Shown here piece after piece: positions 51,827 to 62,980 of a stretch of DNA of 64,000 nt. The stretch covers positions 27,959-91,958 of the forward strand of contig NZ_RFLX01000017.1 of NCBI RefSeq assembly GCF_003696345.1, written 5' to 3'. The stretch comes from Teichococcus wenyumeiae (GTDB lineage Bacteria; Pseudomonadota; Alphaproteobacteria; Acetobacterales; Acetobacteraceae). Under the pieces are notes generated by a model that was not told the DNA's origin, made no database searches, and saw only the letters and a list, made by a program, of their open reading frames with translations. The stretch's first letter is position 1. Every line of letters starts with the position of its first letter. Position numbers and translations under genes: made by a program.

Positions 51827-54800
51827 AGGCTCATCAGGCTGGCATTGCCCCCGGCGGCGGCGGTGTTGGTGCTGACGGAGCGTTCCAGCAGCAGCATGTC
51901 CGGCCGGTAGAGGCCGCTCTCCTCCGGCAGCAGCACGGGGCGCAGCGGGCCTTCCTGGGCCGCGACGTCGCGGTTCAGGTGGCGCAGCGCCTCCGCCCCG
52001 CCTTCGAACAGCACGGCGGCGCAGGCGCGGATATCGTTGCCATCCGCCGGCCGCAGGCGGGACGCCAGAGCCGGGGGCAGGCCATCCAGCATCGCCAGCG
52101 CCTCCGGCGGTGCCTGGAGGCGCGCGGCATTGCCGGTGGAGAGGCAGGCCGCGGCCTGCAAGGCGAGGCCCTCGCGCGTCGCGGCATGGCACAGCACCGT
52201 GCCGCGCGGATGCAGCGCATAGCGGTTCAGCTCGCCCACCGGGCCGGGCAGGGTGATCTCCAGCCCGCAGCGCGATGCCGCCGCCTGTTCCGCGCAGCGC
52301 GCCGCCAGCGCGGCCTCGCCCCGCCCGCGCAGCCAGTCCAGGAAGGCGCTGGCTTCCGGCAGGGCAGGGGTGGCGGGCAGGGATGGCTCGGCCGGGCAGG
52401 CGGCCAGCAGGCGCCGCAGGTAGAGGGGCCCGCCCGCCTTGGGGCCGGTGCCGGAAAGCCCGTGCCCGCCAAAGGGCTGCACGCCCACCACGGCGCCGAT
52501 GATGTTGCGGTTGATGTAGAGATTGCCCGCGCCCGCCCATTCCGTCAGCCGTGCGATGCTTTCGTCGATGCGCGAATGCGCGCCGAAGGTGAGGCCATAG
52601 CCGGTGGCATTGATGTCGCGCATCAATGCTTCGGTGCCGTCGCGGTGGAAGCGCAGCACGTGCAGCACGGGGCCGAAGACTTCCCGCTCCAGCTCTGCAA
52701 CCTTGCTGATCTCGATGATGCTGGGCGCGACGAAGCTGCCTCCGCGGCATTCGGCCGGCAGCGGCAGCGCATGCACCGGGTGGCCACTGGCGCGCATGGC
52801 GTCGACATGCTGCTGGATGCCGGCGCGCGCTTCCTCGGTGATGACGGGGCCGATATCGGTGCTCAGCCGCGCGGGGTTGCCCAGGCGCAGTTCCGCCAGC
52901 GCGCCCTTCAGCATGGTCAGCACGCGCTCCGCGATATCCTCCTGCACACACAGCAGGCGCAGGGCCGAGCAGCGCTGCCCAGCGCTGTCGAAGGCCGAGG
53001 CCATGACATCCGCCACCACCTGTTCCGCCAGCGCTGAACTGTCCACCACCATGGCATTCTGCCCGCCGGTCTCGGCCACCAGCGGCACGGGGCGCCCGCC
53101 CGCGCCCAGGCGCCCGGCAAGCTGGCGCTGGATCAGCCGCGCCACATCGGTGGAGCCGGTGAACATCACGCCCTCGGTGCGCGGGTCGGCCACCAGCCGG
53201 GCGCCCACCTCGCCCTCGCCGGGCAGCAATTGCAGCACCTCCGGCGGCACGCCAGCCTCATGCAGCAGCGCCACGGCGAGGGAGGCGATCAGCGGCACCT
53301 CCTCCGCCGGCTTGGCCAGCACCGGGTTGCCCGCCACCAGCGCCGCCGCCACCTGCCCGGTGAAGATGGCCAGCGGGAAATTCCAGGGAGAGATGCAGAC
53401 CACGGGGCCGAGCGGCCGGTGCGCGGCGGTGAAGCCGCGCGCCTGGGTGGCGTAGTAGCGCAGGAAGTCCACGGCCTCCCGCACCTCGCCCACCGCATTG
53501 GGCAGGGACTTGCCGGCCTCCCGCACGATGGGGCCGAGCAGGGCCTCCATGCGCGCTTCCATCAGTGTGGCGGCACGTTCCAGCATGGCGGCGCGCCGGG
53601 CTGGCGGGGTGGCGGCCCAGCCTGGGGCGGCGGCCACGGCCCGGGCCAGGGCGGCATCCACCACCGCGTCATCGGCCTCCACCACATGGCCGACCAGGTC
53701 GCGCCGGTCGGCGGGGTTGCGGACTTCCCGGCGGGCCCCGTGCGCCACGCCTTCCGGCGCCGCCAGCAAGGGCGCGGCATGCTCCCGCAGGGCGGCGCCG
53801 AGGCTGGCGAGGCGATCCTCGTCCGTCAGGTCCAGCCCGGCGGAATTGGGGCGGGCATCGCCGAAGAGGTCGCGCGGCAGGGCGATGGCGTCATGCGGGC
53901 GGCCAACAGGGGTAAGCGCGCGGGCCTCGGCCACCGGGTCCGCCACCAGCATCTCCACCGGCACGGCGGGGTCGTTGATGCGATTGACGAAGGAGGAATT
54001 GGCGCCGTTCTCCAGCAGCCGCCGCACCAGATAGGCCAGCAGCGTCTCATGCGTGCCGACGGGCGCGTAGATGCGGCAGGGGCGGTTCAGCCGGTCCGGG
54101 CCCACCACTTGCTCGTACAGCGGCTCGCCCATGCCGTGCAGGCACTGGAACTCGTATTGCCCGGGGTGCCATGCCGCCGGGTCCGCCATGCTGTGGATGG
54201 CGGCAAGCGTCCGCGCGTTATGCGTGGCGAATTGCGGGAAGACGGCATCCGGCGCCGCCAGAAGCCGCCGCGCGCAGGCGAGGTAGGAGACATCGGTGTG
54301 GATCTTGCGTGTGAAGACCGGAAAGTCTTCCAACCCGTCCAGTTGCGCGCGCTTGATCTCGCTGTCCCAATAGGCGCCCTTCACCAGCCGCACCATCATG
54401 CGGCGCTGCGTGCGGCGGGCGAGGTCCACCACGAAATCGACCACGAAGGGCGCGCGGCGCTGATAGGCCTGGATGACGAAGCCAACGCCATTCCAGCCGG
54501 CCAGCCGCCCGTCCTGGCAGAGCGCCTCCAGCAGGTCGAGCGACAGCTCCAGCCGGTCGGCTTCCTCGGCGTCGATGTTCAGGCCGATGTCGTAGCGGCG
54601 GGCCAGCACGGCCAGCTCTGCCACGCGCGGCAGCAGTTCCGTCATCACCCGCTGCCGCTGCGCGCGGCTGTAGCGCGGATGCAGGGCGGAAAGCTTGATG
54701 GAAATGCCTGGGCCTTCCTGGATGCCACGGCCGGCGGAAGCCTTGCCGATGGCATGGATGGCGGTTTCGTAGTCACGGAAATAGCGGGCGGCATCGGCGG

Positions 54801-55479
54801 CCGTGGTCGCGGCCTCGCCCAGCATGTCGTAGGAATAGCGGAAGCCCTTGGCCTCCATGGCGCGACTGCGGGCCAGGGCTTCCTCGATGGTCTGGCCGGT
54901 GACGAACTGCTCGCCCATCATCCGCATGGCGAGATCGACGCCCCGGCGGATCACCGGCTCCCCCGCGCGGGCGACCAGACGGGTCAGGGCCGAGCCCAGC
55001 CCGGCCTCGCTGTTGGTGGCGGAGAGCTTTCCGGTGACCACCAGCCCCCAGGTGGCGGCATTGACGAAGAGCGAGGGCGAATGGCCGAGATGCGCCCGCC
55101 AGTCGCCGCCGCCGATCTTGTCGCGGATCAGCGCATCCCGCGTGGCGGTGTCGGGGATGCGCAGCAGCGCCTCCGCCAGGCACATCAGCGCCACGCCTTC
55201 CTGGGAGGAGAGGGAGAATTCCTGCACCAATGCCTCCACCCCGCTGCCCCGGCGCTTGCCGCGCAGGGCGGTGACGAGGCGGCGGGCCAGCGCCGCCGTG
55301 GCGGCCTCCTGTTCCGCTGGCAGAGCCGCCTGTTCCAGCAGGGGCGGCAGGCAGGTGGTTTCGGGCCGGCGGTAGGCTGCGGTGATGGCGGCGCGCAGCG
55401 GCGACTGCGGCTGCAGCTCCTGCCCGAAGGCCAGGAAGGGCTGTGGCGCTGGGGCGGTGGCCTGGAAGGTCGTGCTCAT
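51823..55479 (-). CDS. putA: Bifunctional proline dehydrogenase/L-glutamate gamma-semialdehyde dehydrogenase
   Basis: A 1218-residue PutA that oxidises proline to glutamate. The N-terminal part (about 1-130) is a helical arm. The proline dehydrogenase TIM-barrel (about 140-460) contains SIKLSALHPRYS and VRLVKGAYWDSEIKRAQ. The aldehyde dehydrogenase domain (about 530-985) has PWNFPLAIF, ETGGQNAMVVD (general base) and the catalytic cysteine in SAGQRCSALRLL. About 200 residues follow, as in long type B PutAs. The ribbon-helix-helix DNA-binding domain of E. coli PutA is absent, so regulation must come from the divergent Lrp-type gene. ATG 55479. Electrons go to the quinone pool. Confidence 0.95.
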   Translation of the reverse strand: MSTTFQATAPAPQPFLAFGQELQPQSPLRAAITAAYRRPETTCLPPLLEQAALPAEQEAATAALARRLVTALRGKRRGSGVEALVQEFSLSSQEGVALMCLAEALLRIPDTATRDALIRDKIGGGDWRAHLGHSPSLFVNAATWGLVVTGKLSATNSEAGLGSALTRLVARAGEPVIRRGVDLAMRMMGEQFVTGQTIEEALARSRAMEAKGFRYSYDMLGEAATTAADAARYFRDYETAIHAIGKASAGRGIQEGPGISIKLSALHPRYSRAQRQRVMTELLPRVAELAVLARRYDIGLNIDAEEADRLELSLDLLEALCQDGRLAGWNGVGFVIQAYQRRAPFVVDFVVDLARRTQRRMMVRLVKGAYWDSEIKRAQLDGLEDFPVFTRKIHTDVSYLACARRLLAAPDAVFPQFATHNARTLAAIHSMADPAAWHPGQYEFQCLHGMGEPLYEQVVGPDRLNRPCRIYAPVGTHETLLAYLVRRLLENGANSSFVNRINDPAVPVEMLVADPVAEARALTPVGRPHDAIALPRDLFGDARPNSAGLDLTDEDRLASLGAALREHAAPLLAAPEGVAHGARREVRNPADRRDLVGHVVEADDAVVDAALARAVAAAPGWAATPPARRAAMLERAATLMEARMEALLGPIVREAGKSLPNAVGEVREAVDFLRYYATQARGFTAAHRPLGPVVCISPWNFPLAIFTGQVAAALVAGNPVLAKPAEEVPLIASLAVALLHEAGVPPEVLQLLPGEGEVGARLVADPRTEGVMFTGSTDVARLIQRQLAGRLGAGGRPVPLVAETGGQNAMVVDSSALAEQVVADVMASAFDSAGQRCSALRLLCVQEDIAERVLTMLKGALAELRLGNPARLSTDIGPVITEEARAGIQQHVDAMRASGHPVHALPLPAECRGGSFVAPSIIEISKVAELEREVFGPVLHVLRFHRDGTEALMRDINATGYGLTFGAHSRIDESIARLTEWAGAGNLYINRNIIGAVVGVQPFGGHGLSGTGPKAGGPLYLRRLLAACPAEPSLPATPALPEASAFLDWLRGRGEAALAARCAEQAAASRCGLEITLPGPVGELNRYALHPRGTVLCHAATREGLALQAAACLSTGNAARLQAPPEALAMLDGLPPALASRLRPADGNDIRACAAVLFEGGAEALRHLNRDVAAQEGPLRPVLLPEESGLYRPDMLLLERSVSTNTAAAGGNASLMSL

Positions 55480-55554
55480 GGTCGTGTCATCTCGGCGGGA
55501 GCCCTGATTCTAGGCGGTGCCGGTCGGATCAAAATAGCGCTTCGGAAGCCATGG

Positions 55555-55569
55555 CCGTACAAGATACGG
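55555..55569. promoter_or_regulatory. Palindrome between putA and lrp-type gene, candidate operator
   Basis: CCGTA and TACGG form perfect five-base arms around a five-base spacer, 25 bases upstream of the Lrp-type start codon in the putA divergent region. It could be a binding site for that regulator, as in PutR-putA systems, but the arms are short. Confidence 0.35.
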
Positions 55570-55594
55570 TCGAAACGCAGCCGGGTAGCGAAAC

Positions 55595-56056
55595 ATGCAG
55601 AAGATCGACCAGACAGACCGCGCCATCCTGGCCGTGCTGCAACGGGAAGGGAGAATCACCAACCTGGAACTGTCGGACCGCATCGGCCTTTCCCCCACCG
55701 CGACCAGCGAGCGCATGCGGCGGCTGCTGAAGGACGGGCTGGTCACCGGCTTCGGCGCGCGGCTGGACCCGCAGAAGCTGGGCTTCGGGCTGCTGGTCTT
55801 TGTGGAAGTGCTGCTGGACAAGACGACGCCGGATGTCTTCGACCGCTTCGCCGCCGCGGTGAACCGCGCGCCGGAAGTACTGGAATGCCACATGGTGGCT
55901 GGCGGCTTCGATTACCTGGTGAAGACGCGGGTGCGGGACATGGCGGCCTACCGCACCTTCCTCGGCACGGTGCTGCTGGGCCTGCCGGGCGTGCGGGAAA
56001 CACGCACCTATGCCGTCATGGAGGAAGTGAAGAGCGACGCGCCGCTGCCGCTGTGA
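55595..56056 (+). CDS. Lrp/AsnC family transcriptional regulator, probable PutR-type activator
   Basis: A 153-residue Lrp/AsnC protein. The N-terminal helix-turn-helix is seen in DQTDRAILAVLQREGRITN and LSDRIGLSPTATSERMRRL, then the linker DGLVTGFGARLD and the alpha/beta RAM ligand-binding domain (LEECH-like LECHMVAGGFDYLVKTRVRDM). ATG 55595 lies 115 bases from the divergent putA start. In Agrobacterium, Rhodobacter and related bacteria a PutR of this type activates putA in response to proline; the arrangement here is the same, so that role is likely. The RAM region would bind proline. Confidence 0.9.
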   Translation: MQKIDQTDRAILAVLQREGRITNLELSDRIGLSPTATSERMRRLLKDGLVTGFGARLDPQKLGFGLLVFVEVLLDKTTPDVFDRFAAAVNRAPEVLECHMVAGGFDYLVKTRVRDMAAYRTFLGTVLLGLPGVRETRTYAVMEEVKSDAPLPL

Positions 56057-56061
56057 GGCCG

Positions 56062-56086
56062 CGCCGCCGGCTCGGCTGAGGCGGCG
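56062..56086. terminator. GC-rich hairpin between convergent Lrp-type and GntR genes
   Basis: CGCCGCC and GGCGGCG form a perfect seven-base stem around an 11-base loop, between two convergent stop codons. It is a probable bidirectional terminator without a T-run. Confidence 0.45.
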
Positions 56087-56091
56087 GACGG

Positions 56092-56745
56092 TTATTCCAC
56101 GGCGGCCTCATCCAGGGCCGGGTCATTGGCGGCGGAGCCGAGGATATGCGCCCGCACCGTCCCGGCCACCTGGGCCGCGTCTCCGGCGCGGAGCGCGGCC
56201 AGGATCTCCCGATGCCCTTCCGCGCTGCGCCGCAGGGCGCGCATCGAGGGCCAGAGCACCAGGGGCCAGAGGCGGGCGCGGTCCCGGGTCTCGGCCGCCA
56301 CCTCCACCAGGGCACGGTTCGGCGCGAAGCTGTAGAGCGTGTCGTGGAAATCGAGGTTCGTGGCGCTCTGGCTGGCGGTGGTGCCCTCCGCCACCGCGCG
56401 GTCGAAGGCATCCGCCTTCTGTTCCAGCAGGCGTAGCGCCGCCTCGTCCAGGTGGGGCAGGGCGCAGAGGGCGGCCTCGCATTCCAGCAGCGCCCGCACG
56501 GCCAGCATGTCGCGCACGCGCTGCCGGTCCGGCTGCGCCACGCGGAAGCCGCGGTTCGGCACATGCTCCACCGTCTGCCGCAGCGCGAGCTCCGCCAGGG
56601 CGGCGCGGATGTCGAAGCGTGTGGCGCCCAGGCTTTCCTCCAGATCCACCTGCCGCAGCCATTCGCCGGAGCGGTAGCCGCCGGAGCGGATCACGGCCGC
56701 GATCTCGGCGGCGAGGTGGCGCTTGGGCTGGGTCGAGCGTGGCAT
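56092..56745 (-). CDS. GntR family transcriptional regulator with FCD domain
   Basis: A 217-residue FadR-subfamily regulator. The winged helix region (about 1-75) has SGEWLRQVDLEESLGATRFD and ALAELALRQTVEHVPNRGFRV, where the second half matches recognition helix and wing. The FCD domain follows, with DFHDTLYSFAPNRALVEV and GHREILAALRAGD carrying the metal-ligand histidines. ATG 56745. It is divergent from the ABC importer and CoA-transferase operon with a 137-base control region that holds a pair of TTGGCGCCAA-like repeats. It probably represses that operon until a CoA-linked acid or its salt is present. Confidence 0.9.
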   Translation of the reverse strand: MPRSTQPKRHLAAEIAAVIRSGGYRSGEWLRQVDLEESLGATRFDIRAALAELALRQTVEHVPNRGFRVAQPDRQRVRDMLAVRALLECEAALCALPHLDEAALRLLEQKADAFDRAVAEGTTASQSATNLDFHDTLYSFAPNRALVEVAAETRDRARLWPLVLWPSMRALRRSAEGHREILAALRAGDAAQVAGTVRAHILGSAANDPALDEAAVE

Positions 56746-56803
56746 TCCCGGGTCGTGTCCTGGCGAAAAAGATTGCAGCCCCGCGATCAGCGCGTTTAGC
56801 CTA

Positions 56804-56825
56804 TTGGCGCCAATTATTGCGCCAA
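56804..56825. promoter_or_regulatory. Repeated palindrome in GntR/ABC divergent region, candidate operator
   Basis: TTGGCGCCAA at 56804-56813 is a perfect ten-base palindrome and is followed after three bases by TTGCGCCAA at 56817-56825, the same sequence minus one G. The pair lies 58 bases upstream of the binding-protein start and 59 bases from the GntR start. Two copies close together suggest cooperative binding by the adjacent FCD-type regulator. Confidence 0.5.
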
Positions 56826-56882
56826 AAATAGAACGGGTCGAGCCACGATGCAGGGACGGCCCACGAGGGAAGGAAACACGGA

Positions 56883-57998
56883 ATGATCCGGATCGGTCGC
56901 CGCACCGCCTTGGCTCTGCCTGCCCTGATCCTGGCGAACCGCGCGCAGGCGCAGGGCGCCCCCACGAGCTACCCGCAGGGCTATGGCGACGTGGTCGCGG
57001 GCGGGGAGCGGGAAGGAAACCTGCTCATCTATTCCATTATGTCGGCCGAGAACTGGCGGCCGGTGCTGGAGGGCTTCAACCGCCGCTACCCCAAGGTGAA
57101 GGTGGAGACGCTGGACCTGCCGAATTCGCGTGAGGTCTTCGAGCGCTACCTGGCCGAGCGCGGCACCAACAGCCGCACCGCCGACCTGCTGGCCACCGCC
57201 GACCCGTCCGGCTGGATCGAGTTCCAGCAGCGCGGCGAGGTGATGCCCTATGAATCGCCCGAGGCCGCCGCCTGGCCGGCATGGGCGAAGCCCTGGCCGG
57301 GGGTCTATACCATCTCGGCCGATCCGCTGGTCTTCATCTTCAACAAGATGCTGGTGCCGGAGGCGCAGCAGCCCAGGAGCTTCGCGCAATTCGCGGCGCT
57401 GGCGCAGGAGAACCGCAGCCGCTGGCGCAACAAGCTGACCAGCTATGGCGCGCATTTCGGCGGCTTCGGCTACTCGGCCAATTTCGGCTTCGCGCAGAAG
57501 CATGGCGACCAGGCCTGGGAATGGTTCAAGCAGGTCGCCCCCACCCAGCCGCGCTGGGAGCGTTCCGGCGGCCCGATGACGGAGAAGGTGACCTCGGGCG
57601 AATACGCCGCCGGCTGGTTCGTCTCTGCCATCACCTTCTGGCCCCGGCTCAACGACCCGGCGCGGGCCCGCGTGCTGGGCTGGAACTTCATCGAGGACGG
57701 GCAGCTCGTCATCCTGCGCGGCATGGCCATCCCGAAGGCGGCGCGCAACGTCAATGCCGCGAAGCTGATGCTGGACTACATCGCCTCGCCCGAGGGTCAG
57801 GTGGCCTTCGGCCGCGGCGGGCTGACCCCGGCGCGGCCCGACATCAAGCCGGGCGAGGGCATCCGCCACACCTTCAGCTCGATCAGCGAGGCGGTGGGCG
57901 GCGAGAAGAACATCGCCTTCATCGACTACAACCCCGCGATCCTGGAGCAGTACCAGCCCTTCATCGACCGCTGGAAGCAAACCTACGGCGTGAGCTGA
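56883..57998 (+). CDS. ABC transporter extracellular solute-binding protein (FbpA/AfuA or Fe-type class)
   Basis: A 371-residue periplasmic protein. A signal peptide covers about residues 1-24 (MIRIGRRTALALPAL, cleaving after AQAQ). The family 1/iron-type binding-protein signature shows EGNLLIYSIMSAENW near residue 45 and VYTISADPLVFIFNKMLVP near 140, and TPARPDIKPGEG near the C-terminus. ATG 56883 has AAGGAA upstream. Proteins of this group bind ferric ion, phosphonates, thiamine or organic acids. Here CoA-transferase and CoA-lyase genes in the same operon make an organic acid more likely than iron. It is followed four bases later by the permease gene. Confidence 0.88.
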   Translation: MIRIGRRTALALPALILANRAQAQGAPTSYPQGYGDVVAGGEREGNLLIYSIMSAENWRPVLEGFNRRYPKVKVETLDLPNSREVFERYLAERGTNSRTADLLATADPSGWIEFQQRGEVMPYESPEAAAWPAWAKPWPGVYTISADPLVFIFNKMLVPEAQQPRSFAQFAALAQENRSRWRNKLTSYGAHFGGFGYSANFGFAQKHGDQAWEWFKQVAPTQPRWERSGGPMTEKVTSGEYAAGWFVSAITFWPRLNDPARARVLGWNFIEDGQLVILRGMAIPKAARNVNAAKLMLDYIASPEGQVAFGRGGLTPARPDIKPGEGIRHTFSSISEAVGGEKNIAFIDYNPAILEQYQPFIDRWKQTYGVS

Positions 57999-58002
57999 GC
58001 CG

Positions 58003-59719
58003 ATGAGCCTGGCCATGTCCCGGCCGGAGGCGCCGCCCGCGCCGCCGGCCATCCCGCGCGCTGTGCCGATCCAGTACGGCACCGCGCTGCTGGTGCTGGT
58101 GCTGGTGGCGGGGCCGCTGCTGCCGGTGCTGCTGCAATCCGTGCTCGACGGCGCGCTTTATGACGCCGAGTACCACCTGACCCTGGCCAATTTCGCCCGG
58201 CTTGCCCGCACCGAGGGCTTCGGGATGGTGCTGCTGAACACCGCCGTGCTGGCGGCGCTGACCACGCTGGTGGCGCAGGTGGTCGGCACGCTGGCCGCCA
58301 TTCTCTTCGGCCGCACGGACCTGCCGCTGGCGCGGCTGATGAGCGAGTTCTTTCTCTGGCCGCTCTATCTCTCGGCGCTGGTGCTGTCCTTCGGCTGGTA
58401 TGCCGTCTACGGCCCCTCCGGCTATCTCACGCTGCTCTGGCAATCCCTGCTGGGGGAGGCGCCCTGGACGCTCTATTCCCTCACCGGCATGGCGGTCATC
58501 GCCGGCGTGTCGCAGGCGCCGCTGGCCTATATCTATTGCCTCTCCTCCACCAGCATCACGGACCCCTCGCTGGAGGAAGCGGCGCGCGTTTCCGGCGCCG
58601 GCACCTTCCGCACGCTGTGGCGTATCACGCTGCCGCTGATGAAGCCGGCCATCGCCTATAGCGCCGTGCTGAACTTCACCGTGGGGCTGGAACTGCTTTC
58701 CATTCCGCTGATCTTCGGCGACCCGGCGGGCATCACGGTGTTGACCACCTTCCTGTTCAACAACGGCATCTCCTCGCCCAGGCCGGACCACGGGCTGGTG
58801 GCGACGGCGGCGGCGCTGATGCTGGCGGTGGTCTGCTTCCTGGTCTGGCTGCAGGGACGGATGCTGGGCAACACGCGGCGCTTCATCACGCTCGGCGGCA
58901 AGGCGACGCGGCCGCGCCCCTTCCGCCTCGGCGGGCTGCGCTGGCCGCTGTTCATCCTGGCAGCGCTCTATATCCTGGCCACCGTGGTCGCGCCGATCGG
59001 CGTGCTGGTGCTGCGGGCCTTTACGGCCTTCCTGTCGCCGATGATCCCGCTGGGCGAGGTGCTGACCACCGCCAACTTCGCGCAGATCTTCGACTACCCG
59101 GTCTATTCCCGCGCGGTGTGGAATTCCTTTGTGGTCAGCCTGGTGGGCGGCGCCATCGCCACGGCGCTGATCGGGCTGGTGGCCATCATCGTGCACCGTT
59201 CGGAATTCCGCTTCCGCGGCGCGTTGCAATACCTGGCGCTGTTTCCGCGCGCGGTGCCGGGCGTGGTGGCGGGCATCGGCTTCTTCTATGCCTTCGCGCT
59301 GCTGCCGGGCCTGGGCTTCCTGCGCAATTCCATCTGGATCCTGGTGATCGCCTTCACCATGCGCTTCATCCCGGCCGGCATGGGCGCCGTGGCGCCCATG
59401 CTGCTGCAGGTGAGCCATGACCTCGACCGCGCCGCCCGCGTGCAGGGCGCCGACTGGTGGACCACCAGCCGCCGTATCCTGCTGCCGCTGATGCGGCCGG
59501 CGCTGGTGGGCTGCTTCACCATCCTCTTCATCTCCTTCTTCAAGGAATACACCACCGCGATTTTCCTCTTCGCGCCGGGCAGTGAGGTGATCGGCACCGC
59601 GCTGCTGCATTTGTGGGTGCAGGGGGAGGTCGGCCTCGTCGCCGCGCTGGCGACCATCCAGGTGGCGGTGATCGCCGTCTGCGTCGCCGCCGTGCGCGGC
59701 ATCTTCGGAGTGAAGCTGC

Positions 59720-59727
<8 letters not shown>
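58003..59727 (+). CDS. ABC transporter permease with two fused membrane domains (FbpB-like)
   Basis: A 574-residue inner-membrane protein with about 12 helices in two similar halves, as in FbpB, ThiP and PhnV-type permeases. Each half has an EAA loop: EEAARVSGAGTFRTLW near residue 190 and DRAARVQGADWWTTS near 480. ATG 58003 is four bases after the binding-protein stop, and its own stop overlaps the ATPase gene start by eight bases. It forms the whole membrane channel of the importer by itself. The substrate is inferred from downstream enzymes as a carboxylate. Confidence 0.9.
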
Positions 59728-60806
<1,079 letters not shown>

Positions 60807-60820
<14 letters not shown>

Positions 60821-62057
60821 CGAGGCGCGGGCCCAGGGCCTGCCGCGCGCCGATTACACGCCGGGCGCGGCCGGCCCGCTGGAGGGCGTGCGGGTGCTGG
60901 ACCTCTCACGCCTCGTCGCCGGCAATACGCTGACGCAGCACCTGGCCGATTTCGGCGCCACGGTGGACAAGGTGGAGCCGCGCGACGGCGACACGCTGCG
61001 CGGCTGGCGCGTGCGCGGGGTGGAGACCGCCTGGAAGGTGCATGGCCGGGGCAAGCGCAGCCTCTGCCTCGACTTCCGCCACCCGGAGGCCATTCCGCTG
61101 ATCCGCCGGCTTGTGCCGGGGGCGGCGGTGCTGGTGGAAAGCTTCCGCCCCGGCACGCTGGAGGCCATGGGACTGGCGCCGGAGGAGCTGCTGCGGCTGG
61201 AGCCGGGGCTGATCATCGTCCGCATCTCCGGCTGGGGGCAGGACGGGCCCTATTCCCGCCGCCCCGGCTTCGGCACGCTGGTGGAGGGTTTTGCGGGTTT
61301 CGCGGACATGAACGGCTTCGCCGACCGCGAGCCGGTGCTGCCGCCCATGTACTTGGCCGATACCATCGCGGGCCTGACCGGCGCCTTCACCACCATGGCG
61401 GCGCTGCGCGAGGTGGAGATGCGCGGCGGCCAGGGGCAGGTGATCGACCTGCCGCTGCTGGACCCGCTCTTCACCGCGCTGGGCCCGCAGGCGGCGAATT
61501 ACCGCCTCACCGGCAGGACCAAGCCGCGCACCGGCAGCCGCTCCACCGGCGCCGCGCCGCGCAATGTCTATCGTACCCGGGATGGCGGCTGGGTCTGCCT
61601 TTCCGCCTCCACCCAGGGCATGGCGGAGCGTGTGCTGCGCTCCATCGGCCGTGGTGATCTGGTGGAGGACCCGCGCTTCCGCACCAACGAGCAGCGCGTG
61701 CAGCATGGCGAGGAACTGGACGCCATCATCGGCGCCTTTGTCGCCCAAAAGACATTGGAGGAAAACGTGGCCTTCTTTGAAGCCGCCGAGGTCACCATCG
61801 GCCCGGTGAACGACATCGTCCGCTTCATGGCGGACCGGCATGTGCAGGCGCGCGGCCTGCTGGCGGAATATCCGGACGAGGACATGGGGCAATTCCCCAT
61901 GCATGCCATTCCGGCGCGGCTGTCCGGCACGCCGGGGGCGATCCGTGCGCCGGCGCCACGCCTGGGGCAGCACAGCCAGGAGATCCTGGCGGCGCGGGGC
62001 TTCGGCGCGGACGAGATCGAGGCGGCGAAGGCTTCCGGCCTGGTGGTGGCGGCATGA
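60807..62057 (+). CDS. CaiB/BaiF family CoA transferase
   Basis: A 416-residue class III CoA transferase. The opening GPLEGVRVLDLSRLVAGNTLTQ is the family's N-terminal strand, with the later YLADTIAGLTGAFTTMAALRE in the region of the catalytic aspartate (D in Y-x-x-D) and RMFG-like C-terminal domain features (PVNDIVRFMADRHVQARG). ATG 60807 with GGGGAGG six bases upstream; it overlaps the ATPase gene. It would move CoA from succinyl-CoA or acetyl-CoA to an imported acid. The downstream CoA-ester lyase is likely to cut the product. Confidence 0.88.
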
Positions 62058-62980
62058 GCGCGCGCCCGCATCCCGTCTGGCGCTCCGGCCTCTTCGTGCC
62101 GGTGAATGTGGAGCGCTTCCTGTCCCGCGCGCATGAGCGGGGCGCGGATGCCATTCAGCTCGACCTGGAGGACAGCATCGCCCCGGCCGACAAGGCCGAT
62201 GCCCGCGGCAGGGTGGAGGGCGCCGTGGCGCGGCTGCGGCGGGAGGGGCGATCGGACATCCTGGTACGCATCAACCAGCCGCTGGAGGATGCGGTGCGCG
62301 ACCTGGAGGTGGCGGTGATCCCCGGCGTCGATGCCATCATGGTCACCAAGGTGGAGGGCCCCGACCACCTGCGCCTGCTGGACGAGCTGGTCTCGCGCCT
62401 GGAGATGCGGCGCAGCCTGCCGCAGGGCGGCGTCCGCTTCGTGGCCTTGATCGAGGCGCCGGGGCCCCTGGCGCAGGCCCATGCCATCGCGCATTCCACG
62501 GCGCGGCTGGTCGGGCTGTCGCTGGGGGCCGAGGATTACGCCACGGCCATCGGCGGGGAGCCCACGGCGGAGGTGCTGATGCTGCCCAAGCAGCAGATCC
62601 TCCAGGCCGCCAAGGCGGCGGGGCTGATGGCGCTCGGCACCATCGGCACCGTGGCTGATTATTCGGATATCGAGGCCTATACAAAGGTGGTGCGGCGCGC
62701 CGCCAGCTTCGGCTTCGTCGGCGCCTCGGCGATCCATCCCGCGCAGGTGCCGGCGCTGAACGCGGGATTCAGCCCCTCCGCCGAAGCCGTGGCCGAGGCG
62801 GACCGCATCGTCGCCATGAACCGCGAGGCGGCCGCCCAGGGCCGCGGCTCCTTCGCGCTGGATGGCAAGATGATCGATATCCCGATCGTGCAACGGGCCG
62901 AAGCCTTGCTGGCGCGGGCGCAGGCCATCGCGGCCCGTGCCGGCGCGGGGAACCCTGCCAGGATGGCAGGTGCCGTGTAA
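62054..62980 (+). CDS. HpcH/HpaI-CitE family CoA-ester lyase (malyl/citramalyl-CoA type)
   Basis: A 308-residue TIM-barrel lyase of the CitE/HpcH family. N-terminal SGLFVPVNVERFLSRA and ADAIQLDLEDSIAPADKADAR hold the metal and substrate-binding region; the acidic residues in LDLEDS and VALIEAPGPL (a Mg ligand) are kept, and LSLGAEDYATAIGG is the typical third motif. Family enzymes cleave malyl-CoA or citramalyl-CoA to acetyl-CoA and glyoxylate or pyruvate, or related CoA esters. ATG 62054 overlaps the CoA transferase stop by four bases (ATGA). The last gene of the operon. Confidence 0.88.
   Translation: MSARPHPVWRSGLFVPVNVERFLSRAHERGADAIQLDLEDSIAPADKADARGRVEGAVARLRREGRSDILVRINQPLEDAVRDLEVAVIPGVDAIMVTKVEGPDHLRLLDELVSRLEMRRSLPQGGVRFVALIEAPGPLAQAHAIAHSTARLVGLSLGAEDYATAIGGEPTAEVLMLPKQQILQAAKAAGLMALGTIGTVADYSDIEAYTKVVRRAASFGFVGASAIHPAQVPALNAGFSPSAEAVAEADRIVAMNREAAAQGRGSFALDGKMIDIPIVQRAEALLARAQAIAARAGAGNPARMAGAV

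Noticed and set aside
53230..56079. 949-codon plus-strand frame opposite putA
   Set aside because: PutA motifs on the minus strand are complete, and this frame is low-complexity and lacks similarity to any family.
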